A model generated the notes under the pieces. That model worked only from the letters and a program-made list of their open reading frames with translations, did not search any database and was not told the origin of the DNA. Made by a program: the position numbers and the translations under genes. Positions 54,479-63,471 of a stretch of DNA of 64,000 nucleotides are shown in pieces. This DNA comes from Blattabacterium cuenoti (GTDB lineage: Bacteria; Bacteroidota; Bacteroidia; Flavobacteriales; Blattabacteriaceae), in NCBI RefSeq assembly GCF_014252375.1, contig NZ_CP059221.1, positions 1 to 64,000 on the forward strand. The letters run 5' to 3'. Position 1 is the first letter of the stretch, and each line of letters begins with the position of its first letter.

Positions 54479-55844
54479 TTCTTTTCAAAAAATTTCCATT
54501 TATATCTAAAAAATGAATAGGATAACCTAAATCTTTTATTGACGAAATAATTTCTTTTGATTTACCTATAATTAAAATACTACCTTTATCAGTAGTAAAA
54601 AATTTACTACAAACCTTATTTACATCATCTACTGTAACTGATTGAATTTTTTTTACGAAATTTTTATAAAATCCATGTGGAAGATTATTCTTTTTTTCAC
54701 ATATAAAAAAATCACTAATTTTAGTAGAATCTTCTAAATCTAATAAAAATTGTCCAATTATTTCTTGTTTTTTAATATTTAATTCTTCTAAAGATATTTT
54801 TTTATTAACAATATTAGATAATTCATAAATTATATTTTTAACTGCATCTTTTGTAACTTCATTTCTTACTTTAGTATAAATAGAGAAATTACCAATATTT
54901 CTATCTGCATATAATATAGAATAAATACCATATGTATAAGCATTTTTTTCCCTTAAATTTAAAAATAGCCTACTATATGGTCCCTCTCCCAATATACTAT
55001 TAGCTATAATAGAGGGAATATATAATGGATCACTCTTTTTTAGATAAACTGTTTTACCAAAACAAATATTAGATTGAGTTAAAAATGGAATATCTACTAT
55101 ATGTACTTCCATTTTATCAAATGATGGTGTATATATATTTTTATATTTATTTACATAAGATTTTTTTTTCCATTTAGATAAATAATTTTTACATAAAAAT
55201 TTAACTTCTTTTTTAGAAATATCTCCTATAAAAGAAATATAAAATCTATTTGGTATATAATATTTTTTATATAATTTTTTTAAATCATCAATAGTTATAT
55301 TATTTATGGTGTCAACAGTTTCATGTTCTCCATATGGATGATTTTTTCCAAAATAAATTAGATTTCTTACATTTTTTAATATGTTATTAGGATCTTTTTC
55401 ATTAATTTCTATATTTGTTTTTATTTGTTTTGTTATATTTTCTAATTCTTCATTATTAGAGAATTTACAATTTGTTAATATCTCTATTAAAATAGATATT
55501 GATTTATTTAAATATTTTTTTAAAGTAGAAATTGTTATTTCATTAAAAGATGTATCAAGATTTATTCCCATGTAATCTATTATGGATTCTAATTCTTCTT
55601 TAGAATAATTCTTAGTACCAGATCTTAACATTCTACCAAAAACTTTTCTTATTCCTGACTTATCTTTTTCTAAAAATGGAATATAGTCTATTTCCAATGA
55701 AATTTTGACTAATGGTAGTTTATGATTTTCTACTAATAAAACTTGTAATCCATTTTTCAATAAAAAATAAACAGGTTTTTCTATATTTATATTAATATTT
55801 CTTTTCAATAATTTAGGAGGTATAGATATATCTTTTTTCATCAT
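54471..55844 (-). CDS. M16 peptidase-like protein lacking the zinc motif
   Basis: Second member of an M16 pair. The 457-residue protein has the two-lobe M16 fold, with an N-terminal lobe KNGLQVLLVENHKLPLVKISL (31-51) and a C-terminal lobe including LNLREKNAYTYGIYSIL near 298-314, the R/Y substrate-cage motif. The zinc-binding HXXEH is replaced by a segment around VFGRMLRSG (68-76), so it is probably non-catalytic. This matches M16 heterodimers where one subunit provides the metal site and the other substrate contacts. It follows the active M16 gene by 26 bp. It starts with two consecutive ATG codons. Confidence 0.88.
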   Translation of the reverse strand: MMKKDISIPPKLLKRNININIEKPVYFLLKNGLQVLLVENHKLPLVKISLEIDYIPFLEKDKSGIRKVFGRMLRSGTKNYSKEELESIIDYMGINLDTSFNEITISTLKKYLNKSISILIEILTNCKFSNNEELENITKQIKTNIEINEKDPNNILKNVRNLIYFGKNHPYGEHETVDTINNITIDDLKKLYKKYYIPNRFYISFIGDISKKEVKFLCKNYLSKWKKKSYVNKYKNIYTPSFDKMEVHIVDIPFLTQSNICFGKTVYLKKSDPLYIPSIIANSILGEGPYSRLFLNLREKNAYTYGIYSILYADRNIGNFSIYTKVRNEVTKDAVKNIIYELSNIVNKKISLEELNIKKQEIIGQFLLDLEDSTKISDFFICEKKNNLPHGFYKNFVKKIQSVTVDDVNKVCSKFFTTDKGSILIIGKSKEIISSIKDLGYPIHFLDINGNFLKRNV

Positions 55845-55870
55845 AAATTTAATTAATAAAAAGTTTAATA

Positions 55871-57163
55871 TTAAGATTTTAAATGTTTTGGTATATTATA
55901 TAAACAGACTCTATTATTTTTATTTAAATATTTATTAGCTACTTCTTTAATATCCGATGTTGTAACTTTCTTATAATTATCCATTACAGTATTAATTAAA
56001 TTTGTATTTTTATAATATAAATTATAATGCGACAAATTAGATGCAATACCACTCATAAAATAATTACTATAAATAAATCCTTTTTCAAATAAATTCATTT
56101 GCTTATCTAATTCGTACTGTGTTATTCCTTTATCTTTAAGTAGTTCCACTTCTTTATCTATTTCTTCTAATAACTTTTTTAAAGAAACACCATGATTAAT
56201 TATTCCATATATAGTAAAAACTCCATAATCTTCCATAACATCTAAAAATGTTCCAGCATATGCTGCTAATTGCTTTACATTTACTATATTTTTAATAATT
56301 CTTGAACTTTCACCTCCAGAAGAAATAATATAATCCATTATTTTTAATTTATAAAAATCATCATTTGAAATATTTGATGTTCTATAAGATAAAAATATTC
56401 CGGGGATTTTTGAATTTTTATCAAAAAATGTTGATACTATTTCTTCATTTATTGGATCCTCAACTGGAAAATTTATTGTTTTATTATATTTCTTTTTTGA
56501 ATTAAATGAAAAATATTTGTTTACCAATTCTTTTGCTTCATTTAACTCAAAATCTCCTGTTATTACTAATATTGCATTATTAGGTGAATAATATGTATTA
56601 TAAAATTTTTCATAATCTTTTTTTGTTGCTGCATCTAAGTCTCTATCACATCCAATTACTGGATATTTATAAGGATGTTTTTTAAATAATAAAGATGGAA
56701 TTATTTCTGATAAAACCTTAGTATAAGGTTGATTATCCACTCTCATTTTTTTTTCTTCTTTTACAACTTCTCTCTGAATTCTTATACTATCATTATCAAT
56801 TTTTGCATAAAACATTCTTTCTGATTCTAACCATAACGCAATAGGTAAACAATTAGATGGCATTATTTCATAATAGTATGTTTCATCTTGATTTGTATAA
56901 GCATTATTTTGGCCTCCATTAGAGGCAACATATTTATAATAATCACCTTTATTTATATTTTCTGATCCTTCAAACATAAGATGTTCAAAAAAATGTGCAA
57001 ATCCAGTTTTTCCAGGATCTTCATTTTTACTACCAACATGGTATAATACTGATGTATATATTATTGGATTTCTTTTATCTTGATGATAAATTATATTTAA
57101 TCCATTTGAAAGTTCTTCTTCTAAAAAATTAATTTTATAATCATTTTGAATTTTATTCATCAT
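55871..57163 (-). CDS. M16 zinc metallopeptidase (active subunit)
   Basis: Zinc peptidase of the pitrilysin/processing-peptidase family. The 430-residue protein carries the inverted zinc motif in GFAHFFEHLMFEGSE (58-72), with the distal Glu expected in the ERMFYAKIDNDSIRIQREVVKEE region (about 115-137). Its C-terminal lobe has SSGGESSRIIKNIVNVKQLAAY near 286-307. It lies first in the minus-strand block with the inactive M16 partner downstream. Whether it sits in the periplasm or cytoplasm is unclear: no signal peptide is visible, as the protein begins with MMNKIQNDYKINFLEEEL. Confidence 0.92.
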   Translation of the reverse strand: MMNKIQNDYKINFLEEELSNGLNIIYHQDKRNPIIYTSVLYHVGSKNEDPGKTGFAHFFEHLMFEGSENINKGDYYKYVASNGGQNNAYTNQDETYYYEIMPSNCLPIALWLESERMFYAKIDNDSIRIQREVVKEEKKMRVDNQPYTKVLSEIIPSLLFKKHPYKYPVIGCDRDLDAATKKDYEKFYNTYYSPNNAILVITGDFELNEAKELVNKYFSFNSKKKYNKTINFPVEDPINEEIVSTFFDKNSKIPGIFLSYRTSNISNDDFYKLKIMDYIISSGGESSRIIKNIVNVKQLAAYAGTFLDVMEDYGVFTIYGIINHGVSLKKLLEEIDKEVELLKDKGITQYELDKQMNLFEKGFIYSNYFMSGIASNLSHYNLYYKNTNLINTVMDNYKKVTTSDIKEVANKYLNKNNRVCLYNIPKHLKS

Positions 57164-57309
57164 AATAATATCAGAAATTTAATTTTTATTGTAAGTTTAG
57201 ATATATTTCTCAAATTAAGAAATTTACAATTTTATTTTAAAATAAATAATATAATATTTTTTTTCTTAATTTTCTTTGTTTAAAAATTATTTTATGAATT
57301 TTCGTAATT

Positions 57310-58623
57310 ATGAATAAGATTTTTTTCCCTGTTATATTTTTATTATTATTTACTACTGCTACTGTTGTAAAATCACAAAATCTTATAGAAGGAGATGTTA
57401 ATAATGGTAAAGATCTTTTTAAAAAAAATTGTACAGCATGTCATTCAATAGATTTGAAAAAAAAAATGGTAGGTCCTGCTTTATATGGAATAACAAAAAA
57501 AAGAAATCGTGAATGGCTACATAAATGGATAAAAGATAATAAATCATTAAGAAATAGTGGAGATAAGGAAGCAATAAAAATTTATAAAGAATATCAGGGT
57601 ATAGAAATGAATTCATTTGCACAATTATCAAGTAAACAAATAGATGATATTTTATCTTTTATAAAAGATGAAAAATTAGAAAAAAATAAGAAAGATAAAG
57701 AAGAAGATAAAGACAAAGAAAATATTAATATTATTGAAGAAAAAAATTTTTTAATAAAATTATTTATATTATTCTTAATAATTATATTCATAATAATAAT
57801 TTGGATATTATATAAAGTATTAATCTTATATAAACTATTATTTAAAGATAATGTTTTTTTTCCTAAAAAAGATTTATTTATAAAAATTATATATGAAAAT
57901 TTTTTGAGAAAAAATTTAAGAAACTGGTATTTTTTATTATTATTTCTAATAACATTTGCAATATTTAATATATATTTAATATGGAATTTTTTAATGAAAA
58001 TAGATGTTAACAAAGGATATGAGCCGAAACAACCTATTTATTTTTCTCATAAAATACATTCTGGAATTAATAAAATAGATTGTTTATATTGTCATTCGAA
58101 TGCAAAATATGGAAAAGTATCAGGTATTCCATCTGCAAATATTTGTATGAATTGCCATATTACTATTAATGAATATAATGGAGATTATATAGAAAAGGGA
58201 AAAAGTAGAGAAGAATATAACAATGAAATTAAAAAAATTTATTATGCTATTGGATGGGATGAAAAAAAAATGAAATATACTGGGAAAATTCATCCTATAA
58301 AATGGATTAGAATACATAATATGCCTGATTTTGTATATTTTGATCATTCTCAACATATTATATCTGGGAATAAATCAATAAAAAAATTTAAAAAGGTTGA
58401 AACAGTATGTAATGCATGTCATGGAGAAGTTAATGAAATGAATCAAATTAAAATGTCAGAAGATTTTACAATGGGATGGTGTATTTCTTGTCATAGAAAT
58501 ATAGAATTTGATAAGGATAATAAATATTATAAAGAATATTTTTTAAAAAATAATAAAAATAATACAGAAAAAAATACAATTGATAAAATTGGTGGAACTG
58601 AATGTGCTAAATGTCATTATTAA
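57310..58623 (+). CDS. actA: Alternative complex III multiheme cytochrome c subunit ActA
   Basis: Electron-carrying subunit of the quinol-oxidising alternative complex III at the periplasmic face. The 437-residue protein has an N-terminal signal segment (1-22, cleavable-looking), then a mono-heme domain with CTACH at 41-45, a charged K/E/D linker (about 115-145), two membrane helices (about 150-180 and 205-230), and five further CxxCH sites at 258-262, 279-283, 367-371, 391-395 and 432-436. The last site is one residue from the C-terminus. Five hemes are the ActA core; the extra N-terminal heme domain is an addition also known in some Bacteroidota, as I recall. It heads the act operon; hemes would be attached by CcsBA. 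Confidence 0.93.
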   Translation: MNKIFFPVIFLLLFTTATVVKSQNLIEGDVNNGKDLFKKNCTACHSIDLKKKMVGPALYGITKKRNREWLHKWIKDNKSLRNSGDKEAIKIYKEYQGIEMNSFAQLSSKQIDDILSFIKDEKLEKNKKDKEEDKDKENINIIEEKNFLIKLFILFLIIIFIIIIWILYKVLILYKLLFKDNVFFPKKDLFIKIIYENFLRKNLRNWYFLLLFLITFAIFNIYLIWNFLMKIDVNKGYEPKQPIYFSHKIHSGINKIDCLYCHSNAKYGKVSGIPSANICMNCHITINEYNGDYIEKGKSREEYNNEIKKIYYAIGWDEKKMKYTGKIHPIKWIRIHNMPDFVYFDHSQHIISGNKSIKKFKKVETVCNACHGEVNEMNQIKMSEDFTMGWCISCHRNIEFDKDNKYYKEYFLKNNKNNTEKNTIDKIGGTECAKCHY

Positions 58624-58647
58624 AATCAATTATTAATATATTTACCA

Positions 58648-61572
58648 ATGATTAATAAAGAAAAAAAATTTTCAATAAAAAAATTTTTTAGTGAAAAAAG
58701 TTCAAGAAGAGATTTTCTAAAATGGATTGGATTCAGCACTGCATCAGTTACTTTAGCAGCTTGTAAAGGCCCAGTTATAAAATCAATTCCTTATGTAGTA
58801 AAACCAGAAGAAATTGTTCTTGGAGAACCTATTTATTATGCATCTACTATGATAGACTCTTTTGACATAGGATGTGTTTTGGTAAAAACGAGAGAAGGTA
58901 GACCAATAAAAATAGAACCTAATTATAAATCTACATATTTTAATAATGTTTCAGTTAGAATACAATCATCTTTATTGTCACTTTATGATGAAGAAAGATT
59001 AAAATATCCATATATAAAAGGAAAAAAAAGTAATTGGGAATCTATAGATGATTATATAATTAATAATTTAAATTTTTTTAAAAAAAAACAAAAAAAAATT
59101 ATTTTTATTACTCCATCTTTACCAAGTTTTTCTACAAAAAAATTAATTAACGATTTTAAAAAAAATTATCCAAATACAGAATGGATTATATATGATCCTA
59201 TATCATATTCAAAAGCTTTAAATGCATCTAAAGAAATATTTGGAATACGTAATTTTCCTTTTTTTAACATAAAAAATATAAAACTAATAGTATCATTTGA
59301 TGCAGATTTTTTATTGGATTGGTATCCTGGTAGTATGGTAAAATATTATACAAAAAATAGAGATCCTAATAAAAATATGTTAAAACATATCCATATTGAA
59401 AGCAATATGTCTTTATCAGGTTCTAATGCTGATATACGTATTTCAAAAAAACCATCTGAAATAAAAAAAATGTTATTTAATCTTTATCAAAAAATTGTAT
59501 TAGGTAAAAATAATATAATGGATAAAGAAACAATAAAAATTTATAATCTAATTAAAAAATTTGGAAATGAAAGTGTAATTTTTTCTGATGGAGATCAAGA
59601 ATCTTATGAATTATCATTTTTGATAAATAAAGAAATAAAAAGTAACGCTATAAATCATAATAAGTTTTTTTTATCAAAAAATAGTGATGATGATAAATTT
59701 AAATTTTTTGTAAAAAATTCATATAATAAAAATATTGGTGCATTATTTATTTATGATTTAGATCCTATTTATAGCCTTCCATATCCATTGTCTAATAAAT
59801 TCAGAAAATTAATAAAAAAAACTCCTATGACAGTTTCATTTTCTATGAATAAAAATGAAACTAATAAATTAACAGATATAATTGCGCCTATTCCTCATTG
59901 GCTTGAATCCTGGGGGGATACTAATCCAATCTCTAACTATTATACTCTTATTCAGCCTACTATAAAAAATATTTTTAATACAAGACAATTTCAAGATTCT
60001 TTAATAATTTGGGGAAAAATAAAAAATAAAAACTATTATCAATACTTAAAAAATGAATGGGAAAGTAATATAATACCAAAATCGAATTATTCTTCTTTTA
60101 ATGAATGTTTATTTTATGGATACTTGAATACTAAAGACAACAATAGTAGTAATACTATAATAAGTAATAAAAATCATTATAAAATAAAACATATAAAAAA
60201 AATTAATAAAATAAATAATAATTCATTGGAACTTAGGTTATATACAAAAGTAAATATGGGGGATGGAAATCAATATAACAATCCATGGATACAAGAATTT
60301 CCTGATCCAATAACAAGAACTACTTGGGGTAATTATTTAACTATATCAGACTTTGATGCTAAAAATAATAATTTAAAAAATTGGTATAAAACAGATGGAA
60401 CATTACATGGAAATTGCGTTGATTTAATAAAAGATAATAAAATTTTTATTAAAAATATTCCTATATTTATTCAACCAGGACAAAGTAATGGATCTATAGG
60501 TATTGCTCTAGGATATGGACAAAAAATAGGAAAATTATCAAATTTATGTAATGGAAAAAATTCATATGTAATTTATAAAAATTTCAATATTAACCAATAT
60601 AATATATACATAAAAAAAACGAATAAAATACATAAATTTGCTTGTATACAATTACAAAATACTTCATTAAATAGAAATTTAGTAAAAAAAACTAATCTAA
60701 ATACATTTTTAAATTTCCCCAAAAATGTTTGGAATAAAAAAGAAGAAGAAAAAATTTCTAATAAGTTTTTAGATAAAAATAAAGAAATTAAAGGGCATCA
60801 TTTCAATCTTTCTATAGATTTAAACTCATGTATAGGTTGTGGAACTTGTGTAATTGCTTGTCATTCAGAAAATAATGTACCAGTTGTTGGAAGAAACGAA
60901 ATAGAAAATTCTAGAGATATGCATTGGATACGTATTGATAGATATTATTCAGATAATACTGTAAATAATTATGATAATAGCAATAAAAAAGAGAATATTA
61001 ACGTTTTTAATGTTAATCCTAAAATATCTTTTCAGCCAATAATGTGTCAACACTGTGAATATGCACCATGTGAAACAGTTTGTCCAGTAGCTGCTACTAC
61101 TCATAGTACACAAGGACAAAATATGATGACATATAATCGATGTGTAGGAACTCGTTATTGTGCAAATAATTGTCCTTATAAAGTTAGAAGGTTCAATTGG
61201 TTTGATTACGCAAATAATAAAAAATTTGATTTTAACATGAATAATAAATTAGGAAAAATGGTTTTAAATCCAGATGTTGTTATTAGAAGTAGGGGGGTAA
61301 TGGAAAAATGTTCTTTGTGTATTCAAAAAACTCAATATTCTATTGGAATAGCAAAAAAAGAAAAAAGAAAAGTAAAAGATGAAGAATTTGAAACAGCATG
61401 TAGTATATCATGTCCAACAGATGCAATAACATTTGGTGATATTAATGATAAAAATAGTAAAATTTCAAAAAAATTAAATAATTCAAGATCTTATAAGCTT
61501 CTTGATTTTATAGGGATTAATCCTAATGTTAATTATTTATTAAAAATAAATAATATAGAAAATGATGAATAA
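58648..61572 (+). CDS. actB: Alternative complex III Fe-S/molybdopterin-like subunit ActB
   Basis: Large peripheral subunit: an N-terminal molybdopterin-oxidoreductase-like domain without expected cofactor, fused to an Fe-S domain. The 974-residue protein begins with a Tat signal, SSRRDFLKW at 18-26, and a lipobox-like LAAC ending in Cys39. The Fe-S part has CIGCGTCVIAC starting at Cys728, CQHCEYAPCETVC, CVGTRYCANNC and a last group CSLC...CSISCPTDAITFGD, as in NrfC-like ferredoxin domains. It depends on Tat export, so the tatA at 32366 is relevant. It lies 24 bp after actA. The N-terminal half is strongly K/N biased between about 130 and 480. Confidence 0.95.
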   Translation: MINKEKKFSIKKFFSEKSSRRDFLKWIGFSTASVTLAACKGPVIKSIPYVVKPEEIVLGEPIYYASTMIDSFDIGCVLVKTREGRPIKIEPNYKSTYFNNVSVRIQSSLLSLYDEERLKYPYIKGKKSNWESIDDYIINNLNFFKKKQKKIIFITPSLPSFSTKKLINDFKKNYPNTEWIIYDPISYSKALNASKEIFGIRNFPFFNIKNIKLIVSFDADFLLDWYPGSMVKYYTKNRDPNKNMLKHIHIESNMSLSGSNADIRISKKPSEIKKMLFNLYQKIVLGKNNIMDKETIKIYNLIKKFGNESVIFSDGDQESYELSFLINKEIKSNAINHNKFFLSKNSDDDKFKFFVKNSYNKNIGALFIYDLDPIYSLPYPLSNKFRKLIKKTPMTVSFSMNKNETNKLTDIIAPIPHWLESWGDTNPISNYYTLIQPTIKNIFNTRQFQDSLIIWGKIKNKNYYQYLKNEWESNIIPKSNYSSFNECLFYGYLNTKDNNSSNTIISNKNHYKIKHIKKINKINNNSLELRLYTKVNMGDGNQYNNPWIQEFPDPITRTTWGNYLTISDFDAKNNNLKNWYKTDGTLHGNCVDLIKDNKIFIKNIPIFIQPGQSNGSIGIALGYGQKIGKLSNLCNGKNSYVIYKNFNINQYNIYIKKTNKIHKFACIQLQNTSLNRNLVKKTNLNTFLNFPKNVWNKKEEEKISNKFLDKNKEIKGHHFNLSIDLNSCIGCGTCVIACHSENNVPVVGRNEIENSRDMHWIRIDRYYSDNTVNNYDNSNKKENINVFNVNPKISFQPIMCQHCEYAPCETVCPVAATTHSTQGQNMMTYNRCVGTRYCANNCPYKVRRFNWFDYANNKKFDFNMNNKLGKMVLNPDVVIRSRGVMEKCSLCIQKTQYSIGIAKKEKRKVKDEEFETACSISCPTDAITFGDINDKNSKISKKLNNSRSYKLLDFIGINPNVNYLLKINNIENDE

Positions 61573-61580
61573 ATTAAAAA

Positions 61581-62945
61581 ATGTTTAATTATAAAAAATT
61601 TCATAGAAATAAACTGATTAAAGGAGAAAAAAAAATACAAGATATAACAAATGATATTATAAATCCTATAATAAATAAAGCTGGTAAACTATGGTGGATT
61701 TCTATATCAATATCTATTTTAGCATTTTTGTGGGGATTAATATGTATTATATATACAATAACAACTGGAATTGGAGTATGGGGATTAAATAGAACAGTAA
61801 ATTGGGCATGGGATATTACTAACTTTGTATGGTGGGTAGGAATAGGTCATGCGGGAACATTGATATCAGCAGTATTATTATTATTTCGTCAAAAATGGCG
61901 TTTATCTATCAATCGTTCAGCAGAAGCTATGACAATATTTGCTGTAATACAAGCTGGATTATTTCCTATTATACATATGGGAAGGCCATGGAATGCTCAT
62001 TGGGTATTACCAATTCCTAATCAATTTGGATCCATTTGGCCTAATTTTAATTCACCTTTATTATGGGATGTTTTTGCTATTAGTACTTATTTTTCTGTAT
62101 CTACTGTATTTTGGTTTATTGGGTTAATACCTGATTTTGCAATGATAAGAGATAAAGTCTCTGATCCATTTCAAAAAAAAATATATTCTATTCTTAGTTT
62201 TGGATGGAATGGAAGTGCTAAAGAATGGCAAAGATTTGAAGAAATTTCTTTAATATTAGCTGGTTTATGTACACCATTAGTTTTTTCTGTACATACAATA
62301 GTATCTTTTGATTTTTCTACTTCAGTTATTAAAGGTTGGCATAGCACTATTTTTCCACCATATTTTGTAGCAGGGGCTATATTTTCTGGATTTGCTATGG
62401 TTCAAACATTATTAGGTGTAGCTAGAAAAGTTCTTTCTCTAGAAAATTATATTACTAGAGATCATATTGAATATATGAATATGATAATACTATTTACAGG
62501 AGGTATTGTGTTATTAGCATATATAACGGAATATATTATGGCATGGTATTCAACTAGTCCTTTTGAAGAGTTTATATATTTTTCAAAAAAAGCATCAGAA
62601 GGACCTTTTTGGTGGGCATTTTGGTCATTAATATTTTGTAATATTATTATTCCTCAATTTTTATGGATTAAATCAATAAGAAGAAGCTTTTTTTGGTCTT
62701 ATGTAATAGCAATAATTATAAATATTGGTATGTGGTTTGAAAGATTTGACATTATTGTTCTTAATTTAAGCCATGATTATCTTCCATCTTCTTGGACTGG
62801 ATTTATTCCATCTTTTGTAGATGTAGGAATATTTATAGGAACAATTGGATTATTTTTTACTCTTTATCTAATATATATACGTGTTTTTCCTGTAATATCA
62901 CAATCAGAATTAAAAACAATTTTGAAAAAAACTGATGAACAATAA
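61581..62945 (+). CDS. actC: Alternative complex III NrfD-like membrane subunit ActC
   Basis: Integral membrane quinol-binding subunit of alternative complex III. The 454-residue protein has about ten hydrophobic helices, with conserved polar residues in WDITNFVWWVGIGHAGTLISA (78-98), HMGRPWNAHWVLPIPN near 132-147 and WYSTSPFEEF near 322-331. The NrfD/PsrC fold is clear. ActC-type subunits are proposed to carry a proton pathway. It follows actB by 8 bp, and its 3' end overlaps actD by 11 bp. Confidence 0.95.
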   Translation: MFNYKKFHRNKLIKGEKKIQDITNDIINPIINKAGKLWWISISISILAFLWGLICIIYTITTGIGVWGLNRTVNWAWDITNFVWWVGIGHAGTLISAVLLLFRQKWRLSINRSAEAMTIFAVIQAGLFPIIHMGRPWNAHWVLPIPNQFGSIWPNFNSPLLWDVFAISTYFSVSTVFWFIGLIPDFAMIRDKVSDPFQKKIYSILSFGWNGSAKEWQRFEEISLILAGLCTPLVFSVHTIVSFDFSTSVIKGWHSTIFPPYFVAGAIFSGFAMVQTLLGVARKVLSLENYITRDHIEYMNMIILFTGGIVLLAYITEYIMAWYSTSPFEEFIYFSKKASEGPFWWAFWSLIFCNIIIPQFLWIKSIRRSFFWSYVIAIIINIGMWFERFDIIVLNLSHDYLPSSWTGFIPSFVDVGIFIGTIGLFFTLYLIYIRVFPVISQSELKTILKKTDEQ

Positions 62946-63456
62946 TTATTGTAATTTATTGGCATTATATGATAACGAAACTATTCTTATAAAGAATATT
63001 AAAATTTTAATTAAAAAAAATAATTGTTATATAAATGATATATACTCTCCATATCCAATTCACGGATTAAATAAATTAATAAATTTAAAAAATACTAATC
63101 TATCTTTTTTATCTTTTATATATGGACTATTAGGATTTTTATTTTCTATGATTTTAATATGGTATATCATGATTTTTGATTGGCCACAAAATATTGGAGG
63201 AAAGCCTTATTATTCATTTATAAAAAATTTACCATCTTTTATTCCAGTTATATTTGAGTTAATAATATTTTTTTCTGCACATTTAATGTGTATAACTTAT
63301 TTATTTAAATGTAAATTGTATCCTGGATGTAAGGCAAAAAATCCAGATCCAAGAACAACAGATTATATTTTTTTAATAAAAATAAAAATATATAAAAAAA
63401 ATAAAAATAATATGGAAAAATTTTTATTAAAAAATGGAGCAATAAAAGTTAATTAA
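62935..63456 (+). CDS. actD: Alternative complex III subunit ActD (DUF3341)
   Basis: Small membrane subunit of alternative complex III with an N-terminal soluble domain and two membrane helices. The 173-residue protein has the domain start LLALYDNETILIKNIKIL (8-25), the conserved SPYPIHGLNKLI near 38-49, helices around 58-80 and 95-122, and a C-terminal CKLYPGCKAKNPDPRTTDYIFLI stretch near 127-149, typical of DUF3341. The ATG lies inside the 3' end of actC, so the two are probably translationally coupled. Confidence 0.94.
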   Translation: MNNNYCNLLALYDNETILIKNIKILIKKNNCYINDIYSPYPIHGLNKLINLKNTNLSFLSFIYGLLGFLFSMILIWYIMIFDWPQNIGGKPYYSFIKNLPSFIPVIFELIIFFSAHLMCITYLFKCKLYPGCKAKNPDPRTTDYIFLIKIKIYKKNKNNMEKFLLKNGAIKVN

Positions 63457-63471
63457 GTTAATTAAACAATA

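Noticed and set aside
57295-57318. Seven-codon ORF (MNFRNYE) whose stop overlaps the actA start, resembling a leader peptide
   Set aside because: Too short to distinguish from chance; no regulatory structure or codon pattern supports attenuation.
63440-63471. Tandem GTTAATTAA repeat after actD
   Set aside because: Only two short AT-rich copies, one spanning the stop codon; likely chance.
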